A stretch of 64,000 bases of DNA, taken from Vandiemenella viatica (taxonomy: Eukaryota > Arthropoda > Insecta > Orthoptera > Morabidae). The position numbers were made by a program, and so were the translations under genes. The stretch spans positions 39,188,947 to 39,252,946 of the forward strand of contig CM061918.1 in assembly GCA_031002005.1 (NCBI GenBank). The letters run 5' to 3'. The notes beneath the pieces were generated by a model. It searched no databases and had not been told where the DNA came from. It saw only the letters and a list, made by a program, of their open reading frames with translations. This document shows, piece after piece, positions 52,440 to 63,941 of this stretch (the first letter of the stretch is position 1; every line of letters begins with the position of its first letter).

Positions 52440-54779
52440 TAACCTCCTTGAATCTGAGAGATAAAATGGAGCCTGGATCAAGTTTTGGTTCCCGAGTACA
52501 GACTGTCCTGATTGTGGCTTTTTGGCAGTTTCCTGCAATCGAGGCGAATGCTAGGACAGTCAGTCCCCAATCACCAGCTCAAACTGCGCATTTCACAAAC
52601 AGAAATACAGTTATCACACAGAATATAGGTACACATTTCGCAGGCAGATGGCAAGATAACATTCCTCCAATAAGTTAAATACTGCGAATCTGACAAATCC
52701 AATTCTATTGTTGGGGGGGAGGGGGAGGTTTGATCTCCAGTCTTGCCTTCCAGATTTTGAGTTTCAAAGTTTCTTCAAGAAGCCATGGCCAAATTCCTTC
52801 TCATATTTTGCCCTCTATCCTCTCCTTTCTCTGATGACAACATTATTGAGCCATAAAACATAGAGGGGGAAAACTCACACCCCAATAACAGACTCTGCCT
52901 TTCCTTGGCCAAAAGTAATATAAATATCACTGTTATTAGAGAGGGGTAAGTCTGGATGCATACAGTTCTGCGGACGTGTATCAATTGCGCTAGTGATGGA
53001 GGTAAATCCAAGTGCAAGTCAGACACGTAGCTGACCAGATTGGAGTGTGCGCCACAGGTCTCACCCGGCCAATCCTAGAACTGCAGAGGAGTTAGATCTG
53101 GGTTCCAGATATGGAGATTTTCACACTTCTCACGCATTTTGTTTATTACAGTTCTGACTTGAAATCTATGTTTTGAAGAGTGTAATGTTATTTACTGTGT
53201 GATTGCATTACAGTTCCATTTAAAGATAAGATTATTATTTAAAAATTGTTTCATAATCACCAACTATCATTAGGTTATTACAATCAGTATCAAGTGTTGA
53301 TGGGTAATTTAAACCCATTAGTACTGATTTATTGATCTGGTTCTAATGTATTTCATGGCATGCTTTTAAATGTGCTAAGTAAAAATCAGCACTTTAATGC
53401 TTTGTAGATTTATTAATCTTTTAATATTCAGTTTGATTATTAGTCCTATCTAGAACTTTCTCAGTTCTGATAAAGAGAATCCCTAAATGAGAAAACATAC
53501 AATACATTTAACATATCTTTATTGCAGAAACATGTTAATAATGATCTGTCTCTTTCCAAAGGGTTTCCACGGTGTATATATATATATATATAGCATTATT
53601 CTGGTGACTCTGCTGGCCACTTTTGGTGTAATATTTTATAATCTGATGAAAAAAAAAACACAGCCAACCATTCGTAGACAACACCACCTATAGATGTGCT
53701 GTTGTTCTAGAATGTCTAACAGTGGCTTCAATAGTCAATTACTATTACGAAAACTTAAAACTTGTTTAAAAATACTTCCAAATAAATTGAAATAATTTTA
53801 GATAAAATTACAAAGAATTTAAAAGTTTTTGACACTGCACTGAATAAAATAAATATTTTCAAGGCACTGAAAAATCATTGAAATACAGTAGGTGATGCAA
53901 CATAACATATTAATGTCATCTAATTAAAATGCCTGATGACGCTCTCAATTTAGTACACACAACATTTTATTCACTCATTCAAAACAGTCTAACATAACAT
54001 ACAGAGCAAAATACCATAATATAGGAACCAGTTTCACATAATTTCTCACTGACAATTTAAAATAATTTGGTTATACATACTGTTTTCTTGTTTGTTCATT
54101 TATTTTAAACTGGTAGGTTATGGATAGCTAATAATTATTTCAAAACATTGATGCTTTCATTTTTGGTACAAAAACTATCAGTTAACAAAGAATTTTGTTT
54201 TCCATTTTTTGTAGCAATAATTACAAAACTACTAAGAAATGATTTAGTTTTCTTCGTATAGAAGCTCATTCTGTGGAGAAATTTTCATTATATTTTGATC
54301 ATTGCCAAGACTGATTATACTGTGATTACTTAGTTTTTCAGATAATAATTAAATAAAATCCTCCCAACATTCTTTCATTTCATAAATTAATGTATGAACG
54401 TGATATAACTCATACTGCAGTCCTCCTTGGTCACATTTAGATCCCCACTAGCTGTTGTATAGCTGGACCCTTACAGCCAAACAAGAAACTTAGTTATATG
54501 TCCACAGAATTGGATGTACATCCAGACCAGACTCCTTTAAAATCTCTATCTGTTATTGGTGGCAGGTGTTTCATGAAAAGATCTGTTTTTATGCTATATA
54601 ATGTAGTCTGCAACTGTCATATCTATTTGTACAGTAGTTGTTACTAGCAAACTATTTCTGTTCTGACTAACTGATTAGAATCTTAAAGCTACTATCATAC
54701 TGCCACAGATGATTTATTTTGCAAACTTCTTAACACTTATAGTGGCCTATTCTAAATCTCTGTGTTGTAATGTCCACAG
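52440..54779. other. Intron, no gene recognised
   Basis: Contains a possible LINE tail near 52480-52600 (GCAATCGAGGCGAATGCTAG) and a short TA microsatellite at 53575-53592. Nothing else that I can support. Confidence 0.35.
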
Positions 54780-54893
54780 TTTCATATACAGAATGGAGTC
54801 CTCAGTTTCCTGGCAAATAATTGTAAGCAAGCAATTGTTTCCCTTGCTTCTAAAAACCTGAAAATTGGCTGTTCATCTGAAAAGTTTCCAGTG
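54780..54893 (+). CDS. Host gene, exon 7
   Basis: A 114-bp exon between TAATGTCCACAG and GTGAGTA, in phase 0 at both ends. It encodes FHIQNGVLSFLANNCKQAIV and SLASKNLKIGCSSEKFPV. Two cysteines and alternating hydrophobic residues suggest a folded, possibly beta-rich domain shared with exon 8. No known family comes to mind. Confidence 0.6.
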
Positions 54894-55570
54894 GTGAGTA
54901 TTTTTAAATCATCCAGTACTATATTTTATATGTAAATATTGAAAGGTAAGCATGTTTTTGGAGAAATTTCCCCAGTACTCCAAGTGAATGTAAATCTTCA
55001 TAGTAACTAAAATTCAGAGATGGTAATTTTTTAAAAAAAATCTAATTCAGGGATTTCTGTAATTTGAATATGTACGGGAATGTTCTATTCAGTCCAGATC
55101 TCGTTTTTGCAAGAAACTTTATAATTAAAGATCATTACACCACCATTGAAGAAATGTGTAACACACTTTTAGCAAAAGAATATTAATGGATGAAGTGTTA
55201 GAAGTAAAGGTATTATACATATTGAACTAGTTAATATTTTGATGAGAAATATGAATACTTAATTTTATTCACATTAAGATATATTTTTAACATCACTGTG
55301 TGAATGTGTTTTTCCATTAATATTTTGATGTGTTTGAAGAATTATATGGTTTCAAACAAACTATTACATCTTTACAAATAAAAGTGAGGGTGATGGGTGA
55401 GTAATAACATTCATACCCAACATTTAGTGGAACTCAGTTATTGCAGCTGAATACTGGGATGGTTCCATCAATAGGCAATCACCAGTTTCCATCTCTCTCC
55501 CAATTCTAATGACCTCAGGGTCAATGAGCCATGAAGCTACAATGGAACAGAAGAAATGCCATCAGATTAT
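54894..55570. other. Intron, no gene recognised
   Basis: AT-rich. A block near 55440-55500 (CAGCTGAATACTGGGATGGT) resembles LINE 3' tails such as the one at 62800. Confidence 0.35.
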
Positions 55571-55795
55571 ATTAATATGGAAAGCAAAGATAAAAAATAA
55601 ACTCACCACTTACCAATGTTGAAGGATGGTGGACTGCAGTGTCTAAAAATGTAACAAAACAACAACAACAAAAAACAATGTTTTAGGCTATGTCAGTAGT
55701 ATTGTTGTTGTCTTTTGTATTCGTGTATTGTTTTTGCCGTTCCTTCAACTTTTAGTAAGTGATGGATCGAATTTATCTTTCCTTTCCATATCAAT
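55571..55795. repeat. Palindromic PLE terminal repeat
   Basis: The arms 55571-55635 (GGAAAGCAAAGATAAA..., CTTACCAATGTTGAAGGA) and 55728-55792 (TCCTTCAACTTTTAGTAAG, TTATCTTTCCTTTCCATAT) are inverse copies. The middle carries CAACAAC and GTTGTTG runs that pair too. Confidence 0.65.
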
Positions 55796-55799
55796 AAAA

Positions 55800-58430
55800 A
55801 TATGAAGTATGAAACATTTTCTGACCTGAGGGAATGAGGACTTTTAGACTTCATAAAATGTTTTATACATTTTCTGATCTGACCAGAAATTTTCTCAAGC
55901 CTAGTTAATAATTGCTTCTCTCGTTTTACATGACTGGTGGTTTTCTGCTGAATTTTATTGACTATCAGATATTTATATGTGAAATCAAAATTTTACCAAT
56001 GCACAACTGCGATTTCATCAAATCCTGATTTGAAATAAATTTACCCTCAGGTTTGGCGCACTTCAGCAGACTTCCCAACCTAATGATCCCCTAGTTCGTG
56101 AATACAAACCCCCCTTGATTCATTTCAGCACAGCAGAGACTATAGATGTGCTACTAGTCAGGTGTCTGACGTCATATGCTAGCATACCTATGCATTGGAA
56201 TAGCATTAAAAGCAAGAACCTTACAGATTCTACTATATAATTTCATAAGGTAACTCACTCACCTCGATAGCTATTGGCTGGAATATTGTGATGTTATAGG
56301 TCAGCCTTCGCTTGCAAAACAGTTAGCAGAGATACCATTATAAGAAATTTGTGGTTATGTCCGCAATTTAATAGCTAAGCAACTACTACCAAATTAATAG
56401 CCATAATACAGTCATTAAGTTTTCTTTTCATAACGTTTCATAGTTAAAAAAAAAAATATTGATAAATTTTGTGGCTGGAAAAAAGAAGTGGATCTGCTTT
56501 TCAGTAACATGTTGCTAATGAAAGCAACTTAAAAATTACTCATGGTCTCTACTATAACTAAGAAAGACAGTTGTTATTCCGATTGGAAAAATTTCAATGT
56601 GATTAAAATTTTCACTAATGTTGTTGCTTGACCAAAGTTTATGCGTTATGGTTTATTTGCTTTTTAGGGATTTTACTGACCACTTTCATTAGGGTCTAAT
56701 GGCTTTCGTTCATGTTCGTTTTACGTGAGTTATTAGGTTATTTTAAGTGAACATCAGACCAAATATGTTACAGAATCGAGTATTATGGAAAGTCATTTCT
56801 TCAGAGTTGCTCAACTGTTTAATAATATGGAATGTTGTAAGGACCTTACAATTTTGGCAAATTCTAGTTTTGCTTAGGCGGGACTTAGAAATTTCGTGAA
56901 GTGTAGTTTTCAACTTGAAGCAATTTCCCTGTAATCTTGCTCACAGTTATAATTTGTCATAAAAATCATTTTAAAGTCTAATCATCATATCTGGAAACGT
57001 TTGGTTTAAGAGATATTCCGCTTTGTTCAAGTTTTGAAGCATGCGATCGTAAAAGTAGAAATTCAAAGATTTGCAATATCTTTAAATCGAGTAAAGCTAC
57101 AACTGAACTTTTATCACCAGTTGTAGTCAGCACTATCCCCGATATTTTGGCAATAAAATTAAGTAACTCAGCAAAGTCTAATTAGCAATTTTAATTAAGA
57201 GAAAATAATAAGCTTTTTTATTAAAAGAAATATCAATTTAAATTTTACATCAGCAGATAGCCCTAATCAAGACGAGTTCATACATATATGGGTTTTCATC
57301 AAAAGTTTAAGCATTTGTCCGGAAATTAAGTTTTTGTAAAATAGATTGTCGCGTATTGTTGTGCACGCGCGTAAAAAGTTCTAGAACACTTAGGGATTTT
57401 ACCCAAATTTGAATGTATCACTACGCGGAGTCTTAAACAGCTAAAAATTTAAAATTAATCACTCTAAATTTCTCAAGAGACTGCCGCTGGACTTCTAGTA
57501 GATAAGTCCAGATACTGTCGAAGTTTAAACATTTTTAATAGTCGGGATCTTCAAATAAATTACACATACTTTGAGCTACGCGGAAGCAAAAAGATGTGAT
57601 ACAGTTGCTGACGTCACTGGTTCTCGTGGTTTCGATAAAAGAGCCGGTCTGTTCCTGCCTGTGGTCTGTTCCGGTCTAGCATTATGTGAGTGAACCTGCA
57701 TCTGTCTGTCGTAACTCGCCATGCTGGTAGCTAGTTCGAACATGTGGAAACTTTGGTGTCGTGTTAAAATCATAACTTTAATGACTGTTAAGAACTGGTA
57801 AATTTGCTAAAGGGGTTTCGGTCGGTTAGATTTCTCTCCACAATCTGTAATTTTTGGAAACGTATGTGTTCGATATGCCTGCTCAACTGTAAATGCCATT
57901 TTGAACTTTTGACTTTGAAGAAAATAAAACTTTGGATTTTTCTAACAGTGAACTTGTGTGCTTCAGTTGTTAGCATAAAACCCTTTTCTCTATTTGTGGG
58001 TATCAAATATTGTGGCGACCTGAGCATTTAGTTGAGTTATCCTGGCTACATGATCAAACTAAATTAAAATATTCCGTAAGTTTTCATCGAACAGTGAGTT
58101 GCTATCAAGAATATAAGTTGAGGTACTTAGGCGATACTTCAGCCCCAGTATCGGCCTTGTTCCTTACAATGTGTATTAAGTTCTCTGGCCTTTACAGATA
58201 CTATGACCAAAGATTACATTATGAGTGTTTGCTTAGTCTCAATAAAAGACAGTGTGATGGTTTCGAAGTAAACAGGAATTTTTTTAATTTTGCAGAGTGA
58301 ACTTTTAGAGTCATTTACAAGAAGTTTCTATCTAAGTAATTATACGATTGTGCTATCGCCCCTGTTCGCGTTTAATTAATTCTATTAATGCTTTTGAGTT
58401 CTTCAAGCTCAGAGATTTTATTCACCCTGA
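55800..58430. other. Intron; faint repeat traces
   Basis: A trace of a PLE linker at about 56050-56110 (CTTCAGCAGACTTCCCAACC) and an inverted copy of the unclassified repeat at about 57110-57250 (CCAGTTGTAGTCAGCACTAT). Open frames at 57.6-58.3 kb have no motifs. Confidence 0.3.
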
Positions 58431-58439
58431 AATATATCA

Positions 58440-59150
58440 TATGATATATGTGAAGACTTGAAATGTAAATATCGTGGCATTACTTTTGATAACAAGCTTA
58501 ACTGGGCAGGACACATTGGACAGATGGTAGGAAAAGGTTTCAAAGTTCTGCACTTGTTGGAGAGAGTGATGAGGGGATCTACGAGAGAAGGAATTGGATT
58601 ACAAATCTTTGGTCAGACCATTGCTTGAATATGGTAGTGTAGAATGGGGCCCTCATTTTACGTATCAAATACAGGAGTTGAAGAGGGTGCAAAAAAGGGC
58701 TGCTAGATTTGTTTCAGGAAATTATCGCAGAATGCAATCAGTGACGGATATGATAAAGGAGCTGGAATGGGATTCATTGAAAGACAGGAGGAGGATGAGG
58801 AGGGTCATGGGAGTGTACAGGGCATATACTGGCGATGAGGCATGGAAAGATATTGCAATAGGTATGAAAAGTAGTGCATGGAAGGGAAAAGATGACCATG
58901 ACCACAAGTTGGCACTCGATTTCAGGCACAAGGGTGTGGGAAGATTCTCTTTTTTAGATAAGGGTGTCAGGGATTGGAATGAGTTACAAAGAGAAATGAT
59001 GAATAATTTACCGAAAACTTTGAAAGAATTTAAAGATAAAATTTGTAGAGGGCAAATGTAGGTGGGTGCAGGATAGGGGGAAGATGGGTGTGTAGAGAAA
59101 TTGCCACCGGAGCCTGTGCTCCATTACAATTAAATAATAATAATACTGGT
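58440..59150 (+). mobile_element. CR1-like LINE 3' end
   Basis: Starts in the RT after the active site (KYRGITFDNKLNWAGHIGQM), shifts frame, then an open 155 codons (58594-59061) with DYKSLVRPLLEYGSVEWGPH, VQKRAARFVSGNYRRMQSV and LPKTLKEFKDKICRG. This is the C-terminal domain of CR1-type RTs. The 3' UTR carries TTGCCACCGGAGCCTGTGCT, with a GGAGC/GCTCC hairpin at 59109-59122, and ends in (TAA)n. No lesions in the last 155 codons. Confidence 0.85.
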
Positions 59151-59284
59151 CGAGTTTATATTTGGACAAATCAGGTCAACCTGTCATAATCTTTCATCCT
59201 AGAAACTGGAAGTATTTTAGACCCTTGATAATGTGCAAAAAATGGTCATGGGCTTACACTAATAATTAATAAAAATCAAATATA

Positions 59285-59470
59285 AATAACATATATATCA
59301 AAGGATAGGGAAACTAAATCATCATTCACCAAAGTTGAAGGTTGGTGGACTGCAGCAAACGTACAAAACATGAGACAATTACAAATATACATTATTTTTG
59401 TTTAAAACCTTATTCATGAAGAAAGGATCGGGTCATTTGGCTAGGAAAATGCATGCACTTCAAGACTTAC
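59285..59470 (-). repeat. Solo PLE terminal repeat
   Basis: AAAGGATAGGGAAACTAAAT, CATTCACCAAAGTTGAAGG and ACCTTATTCATGAAG match other copies of the family in the minus orientation. Confidence 0.6.
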
Positions 59471-59999
59471 CCCATGTCTATCTTGGCTATGGAGAATTGG
59501 GTGTTGGTTTTAGAAGTTGTGGGGTAAACTAATGTGAAATGAACAATTGATAATTGTCAGAAAAAAAGAATATATACTGTATGTGACACTAAAATACAGA
59601 CAAACTGCAGCTCATTGTTGATGTTCCTGAATGCCACATGCTTCTAGTAAACGGTCATAATATAAAAATCACCGAACTGTAGGGAACAAGTCCAGTGAGC
59701 AACTGAATAGTTGCAAGTATCAGAAATCTTCATGCTCGATTTACAGCGGCTGACAAAATTTGGTTGTTTTGATATTTCGGATCAATGAAATTGTTGATAA
59801 ATTTAACGCTAACCTGTCAAGCAAGAACCATTTCAGAGAATGCGAGAAACAAACTCTGCAGCATTGGAAAGGGCTCAAGAGTTGATTTGGAGGATCCAAA
59901 TCAGTGTCTCAGGAAATTGGCACACTATTATTATGTAATCAGCTTCACTGTTTGGTGTCTGGGAGTGAATATGTAACATAAAAAATTCCTTAAAACAAA

Positions 60000-60150
60000 T
60001 AAATATTTATGTGGAAAGGAAAGATAAATTATACCCAACAGCCACCAAAGTTGAAGGAAGAAGGGCAGCAGCAACACAGAATAATATACAAACACACAAA
60101 AACACAACATTTTATGGTTAAACCTTTGTCAAGTCGATAAAAACACGCTC
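60000..60150 (-). repeat. Solo PLE terminal repeat
   Basis: ATATTTATGTGGAAAGGAAA, CCACCAAAGTTGAAGGAAG and AGGGCAGCAGCAACACAG match the family consensus. It lies about 50 bp from the start of the CR1-like LINE. Confidence 0.7.
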
Positions 60151-60201
60151 TCTCTGTAAAGCAGTTGCTGAGATTGTCGGAGTAGTTGGTAGTGGTGTGG
60201 A

Positions 60202-61044
60202 TTGCTACAGGAAAGTGTATATTGTGGGTATGGACTATTGGCCCATGGCCATTCTTTTGAGTTGAGATCTTTTCTTGTTGTGTTCATAATAGGATCATTT
60301 TACCGACCTCCGGACTCAGGATTAGATAATGCGGAATATTTTAGACAGTTTCTTAATAGTATTTCTCAGAAATTTCAGGGACATATATTGATCATGGGAG
60401 GTGATTTTAACATACCCTCTGTTAACTGGGACACATTTACGTTCAGGTCAGGCAGAAGAGATAGGTTAATAACCGAAACGTTCCTGGAATCATTCGCCGA
60501 AAATTCTCTTGAACAGATGGTTGAAGAGCCAGCTCGGAGTGTCAAAGATTCCTCGTCCATTTTGGATCTTTTTCTTACTAACAATCCGGATTTTGTAGAT
60601 AAGGTTTGTATGGAAGACGTTATAAGTGATCACAAGGCGATTGTGGTAACTTTAAAATCTAGGCTGAATTTGAAGCATGATAAAGACAAACTCATATATT
60701 GTTTCGATAAGGCAAATGATGTGTTTATGGTCGATCATTTGGTGAAAAATTTTGAAACGTACACGCTTAATACAAATGTTGAGGAACTTTGGTTTAATTT
60801 AAAAGAAATAATATGGACCGGCTTAAATCAATTTGTTCCCAAGAAGTTTATTAAGGTTAGTAAGAACTTCCCATGGTTCACTAGGGAAGTGAAACGTTTG
60901 CTCAGGAGGCACAGGCGTTTACATGCCACGGTAAAGAAATCGGGGGACTCATCTGATCGCACTAAATTAGTCCACTTGCAAGCGGACGTTCGTAAGGCAA
61001 TGCGTTTAAAGAATTCCAAGCCAGAAATTTATCCGAAGATCTGA
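60202..61044 (+). pseudogene. CR1-like LINE endonuclease domain
   Basis: IGSFYRPPDSGLDNAEYF, ILIMGGDFNIPSVNW (GDFN) and VISDHKAIVV (SDH) are the APE-type nuclease blocks, which cut the target DNA. The nuclease start is missing. The linker to the RT continues (SKNFPWFTREVKRLLRRHRR) until a frameshift near 61030. Confidence 0.85.
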
Positions 61045-62705
61045 TTACTAATCCAAAAAAGTTTTGGTCATATGTCAAATTAATAAGAGGCTCTCGTAAG
61101 GTCATGCTGTCGTTGATTAATGAAAATGGGGAATTATCAGAAACTAGCATCGAGAAAGCAGAAATTTTGAATAATGTATTTAAAAAAGCTTTCACGTCAG
61201 AAAACTCGGAGGAGATTCCGATATTTAACAATCGAACCAACAAAATTATGAATGATCTCGTTCTCGATGTCGAGGCAATAACTAAACTGCTTATGAATGT
61301 AAATCCCAATAAGGCTCCCGGACCAGATGGTATTCCTACAAGATTCTACTTTAGGTACGCAAAGGAAATTGTGCCGTATTTGATGAGATTATATACCGCC
61401 TCCTTGGATCAAGGAAAAATACCAGCCGAATGGAAGACCACCATTGTAAGTCCAGTGTTCAAAAGTGGAAATCTTAATGATCCTCAAAATTATAGGCCGA
61501 TCTTGTTAACCTCAATATTTTGCAGGATTTTAGAACACATCATCTATTCAAATGTCATGTGGTTTTTGGATGAAGATGAGCTTTTATACCCAAATCAACA
61601 TGGATTCAGAAAAGGCCGATGCTGCGAAACACAACTTGACCTCTTAATTCACGACTTGAGCTGTATTATAGATGAGCAATCCCAGGTTGATTTAGTTTTA
61701 TTAGACTTCAAAATAGCTTTCGACACTCACACTAGGTTACTTAGGAAACTTCGCGGTTACGGTATATCTAGACAAATATGCGATTGGGTTGCAGACTTTT
61801 TGAAGGACAGAACACAGTGTGTAGTTCTCGACGGTGAGCGTTCATCACTTGACGAGGTGAGGTCCGGGGTTCCCCAGGGTAGCGTGTTAGGGCCTCTGTT
61901 ATTTCTCATATACATTAATGATTTGTGTGACCTAATAAGGGGAATGAAAAGATTATTTGCCGATGATGCTATTATTTATCGTGAAATCACAACCCAGGAC
62001 GACTGCGCTTTGTTACAAGTCGATATTATGAAAATAATTGCGTGGTGTAAAGATTGGCAGTTGGAGTTAAACGCTAAAAAGTGCCAAGTCATGCGTGTAA
62101 GTAAAAAGGTAACACCATTTACCTTTGAATATACAATTAATGGCACTGTCCTTAGAACGGTAGATTCCGCTAAATACCTAGAGGTAACAATTCGTAATAA
62201 TTTGTCATGGAATGAGCATGACGAGAATGTAATTGGGAAAGCAAATTGTGTGCTTCGATTTCTAGGTCGTAATTTAAAACAATGCACTCCGGAAGTTAAA
62301 TCGATTGCGTACAAGTCACTAGTGAGGCCTCACTTGGAATATTGTAGCTCTGTATGGGGTCCCCATCAAAAGGGATTAATGGAGGCATTAGAGAGGGTCC
62401 AAAGAAGAGCCGCCCGATGCGTGACAGGTATATATAGTTGGAGGGAAAGCATAAGTGCCATGTTGAAGGAGTTATGTTGGGAAGACCTGGAGCACCGAAG
62501 GCGTTGCTCTCGACGGAAACTAATTGAAAAATTCTCGACTGACTATTTCGGAATGACAGCAAGCAAATATTGCTACCAGCAACATTCATATCTCGGAATG
62601 ACCACAAAAATAAGATAAGAGAAATCAGGGCCAGAACCGATTCATTTCTCTACTCATTTTTTCCTCGAGCGATTAGGGACTGGAATAGAAAGGATTTACC
62701 GGGCG
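61045..62705 (+). pseudogene. CR1-like LINE reverse transcriptase
   Basis: NKAPGPDGIPTRFYF, NYRPILLTSIFCRILEHI, GFRKGRCCETQLDLL, VLLDFKIAFDTHTRL (first Asp; two residues seem lost before HTRL), SGVPQGSVLGPLLFLIYIND and LFADDAIIYREI (active-site Asp pair) appear in order. The C-terminal part reads YKSLVRPHLEYCSSVWGPHQ and VQRRAARCVTG. A frameshift near 62550 precedes the last segment, which ends AIRDWNRKDLPGE then TAA. It would copy the element's RNA at the nicked target. Confidence 0.9.
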
Positions 62706-62944
62706 AGTAAACACAAAATCGGACAGTAGTAGCTTCCGATATAGCACTCCGGCCATCCTGATCTGGGCTTTCCATGGTTTCCCTAGATCGCTCCAGACGA
62801 ATGCTGGGATGGTTCCTCACAACAGCCCATGGGCGCCACCTGCTATATCCCGTATATCCCTTCCAAACCATTACCTTTCCTGATAGGTGCAATGCACCCT
62901 CCGCCAAACACTTTTAGTGAATCGCGGAGTAATAGTAATGGTAA

Positions 62945-63165
62945 TAATAGTAGTGAGGCCTGTGTACAAACTGGAGTAGTGGAGGCAAGTTAGTTGTGGG
63001 GCATATAACATGTCCAATGATTGGAAACTTTTTCCCCATAGTAAGGAGGTCTGTTGCATAGGGAAGATCCATGTGATGATCTTGGAGAGCATTTGTGCAT
63101 CAGCATCTTGAGATTTAGTGTTCTGCTGAAGCATGCGTGGGGGACAGCAGGTACCCAATTAATTA
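62945..63165 (-). pseudogene. PLE linker and GIY-YIG fragment
   Basis: The reverse complement reads CCPPRMLQQNTKSQDADAQM, then FQSLDMLYAPQLTCLHYSSL and YTGLTT, corresponding to FPIIGH...YQLTCLHCSSSYIGLT of the intact family. It has deletions and no continuation. Confidence 0.65.
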
Positions 63166-63284
63166 TGCTTATATTTATTTTACTATTTGAATTATAGTTT
63201 ATGTGTGACTTTCTTCTTCTGTTGATATAACGAATAAGAGGCCTTATCCATTATTTGTAAATTTGATCAAACATGTTCTTTCCT

Positions 63285-63537
63285 GGTTCTTGGCTGTCCG
63301 GGTGGCGCCGTGTCATGTTTCTTGAAACCGACGCTTCGACCCTCATTCTGGGATCTTCTTCCAGGGCAGAACTGCATCTTCGGTCAGTGAGTGGTCTTGA
63401 TTTATAGCCGAGGCTCGTGTCTGTCTATATGGTTTGATTTGCCCGGCCAATCAAAGGTCCGAGAAGACCCCAGAATGTGGGTCGAAACATCGGTTTCAAG
63501 AAACATGACGCGGCGCCACCTGGATAGCCAAGAATCA
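63285..63537. repeat. Palindromic terminal repeat of a further PLE family
   Basis: The left arm 63285-63360 is the inverse of the right arm 63461-63537: GGCGCCGTGTCATGTTTCTT against AAGAAACATGACGCGGCGCC. The right arm has GACCC-CAGAAT-GTGGGTC followed by GAAACATC, again a stem then GAAA. It sits about 140 bp before the last exon. Confidence 0.7.
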
Positions 63538-63674
63538 ACTGACTCTGGCCGTGGAAGCCTACGATTACATGTTCTTTCCTATTCCTATTTGACTTTACTT
63601 TGTTTGTAGTAAACATGATGCTCATTTGTTTACCATGATTACTCATTACTTCCAATATTGTTTTGCTTTTGCAG

Positions 63675-63806
63675 ATCGAGCTTGAGATCAGGATAAATGC
63701 AACCCTAATAGACTTAAATTCTATTTTTGGGAAGATAGTCCTTGAAAGATTAGACAAAGGGAAAAGGTTTTTGGATTTCTCTGGTCTTGTGGACATTCCA
63801 GGTTAG
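63675..63806 (+). CDS. Host gene, terminal coding exon
   Basis: After CTTTTGCTTTTGCAG, the frame (phase 0) reads IELEIRINATLIDLNSIFGK, IVLERLDKGKRFLDFSGLVD and IPG, then TAG at 63804. No donor is needed. Poly(A) signals follow. Alternating hydrophobic and charged residues suggest strands continuing the exon 7 domain. Joining the visible exons gives 354 codons of partial protein without exon 3. No family recognised. Confidence 0.6.
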   Translation: MELEIRINATLIDLNSIFGKIVLERLDKGKRFLDFSGLVDIPG

Positions 63807-63876
63807 AGAAATAGTATTAAGTCAATAATATTTATTATGTAACCTACAGTTGCCTTGTTTTGTGTATACTAGGTAA

Positions 63877-63941
63877 AATAAAGTAGTTGAGTTTACTACC
63901 CAAAAATGGGTTTTACCTCATTGTAAATGTAATAAAATAAA
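63877..63941 (+). terminator. Poly(A) signals of the host gene
   Basis: AATAAA at 63877-63882, 63931-63936 and 63936-63941, i.e. 71-135 bp after the stop codon. This is the usual place for 3' end formation. Confidence 0.55.

Larger units (their letters stand above)
60190..62935 (+). mobile_element. CR1-like LINE, 5'-truncated, 2.7 kb
   Basis: Begins inside the endonuclease and contains the rest of it, the whole RT and a 3' UTR with GAATGCTGGGATGGTTCCTC, a motif common in tails of arthropod LINEs. It ends in a TAATAG-rich run. Two frameshifts and one small in-frame deletion are the only lesions I see, so it is young. A PLE piece follows immediately. Confidence 0.85.

Noticed and set aside
57804..58300. 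Two overlapping frames of 75-96 codons
   Set aside because: No recognisable family, no splice support; the DNA around has only repeat traces.
63425..63796. 123-codon minus-strand frame
   Set aside because: It crosses the palindromic PLE end and the antisense of the last exon; no motif.
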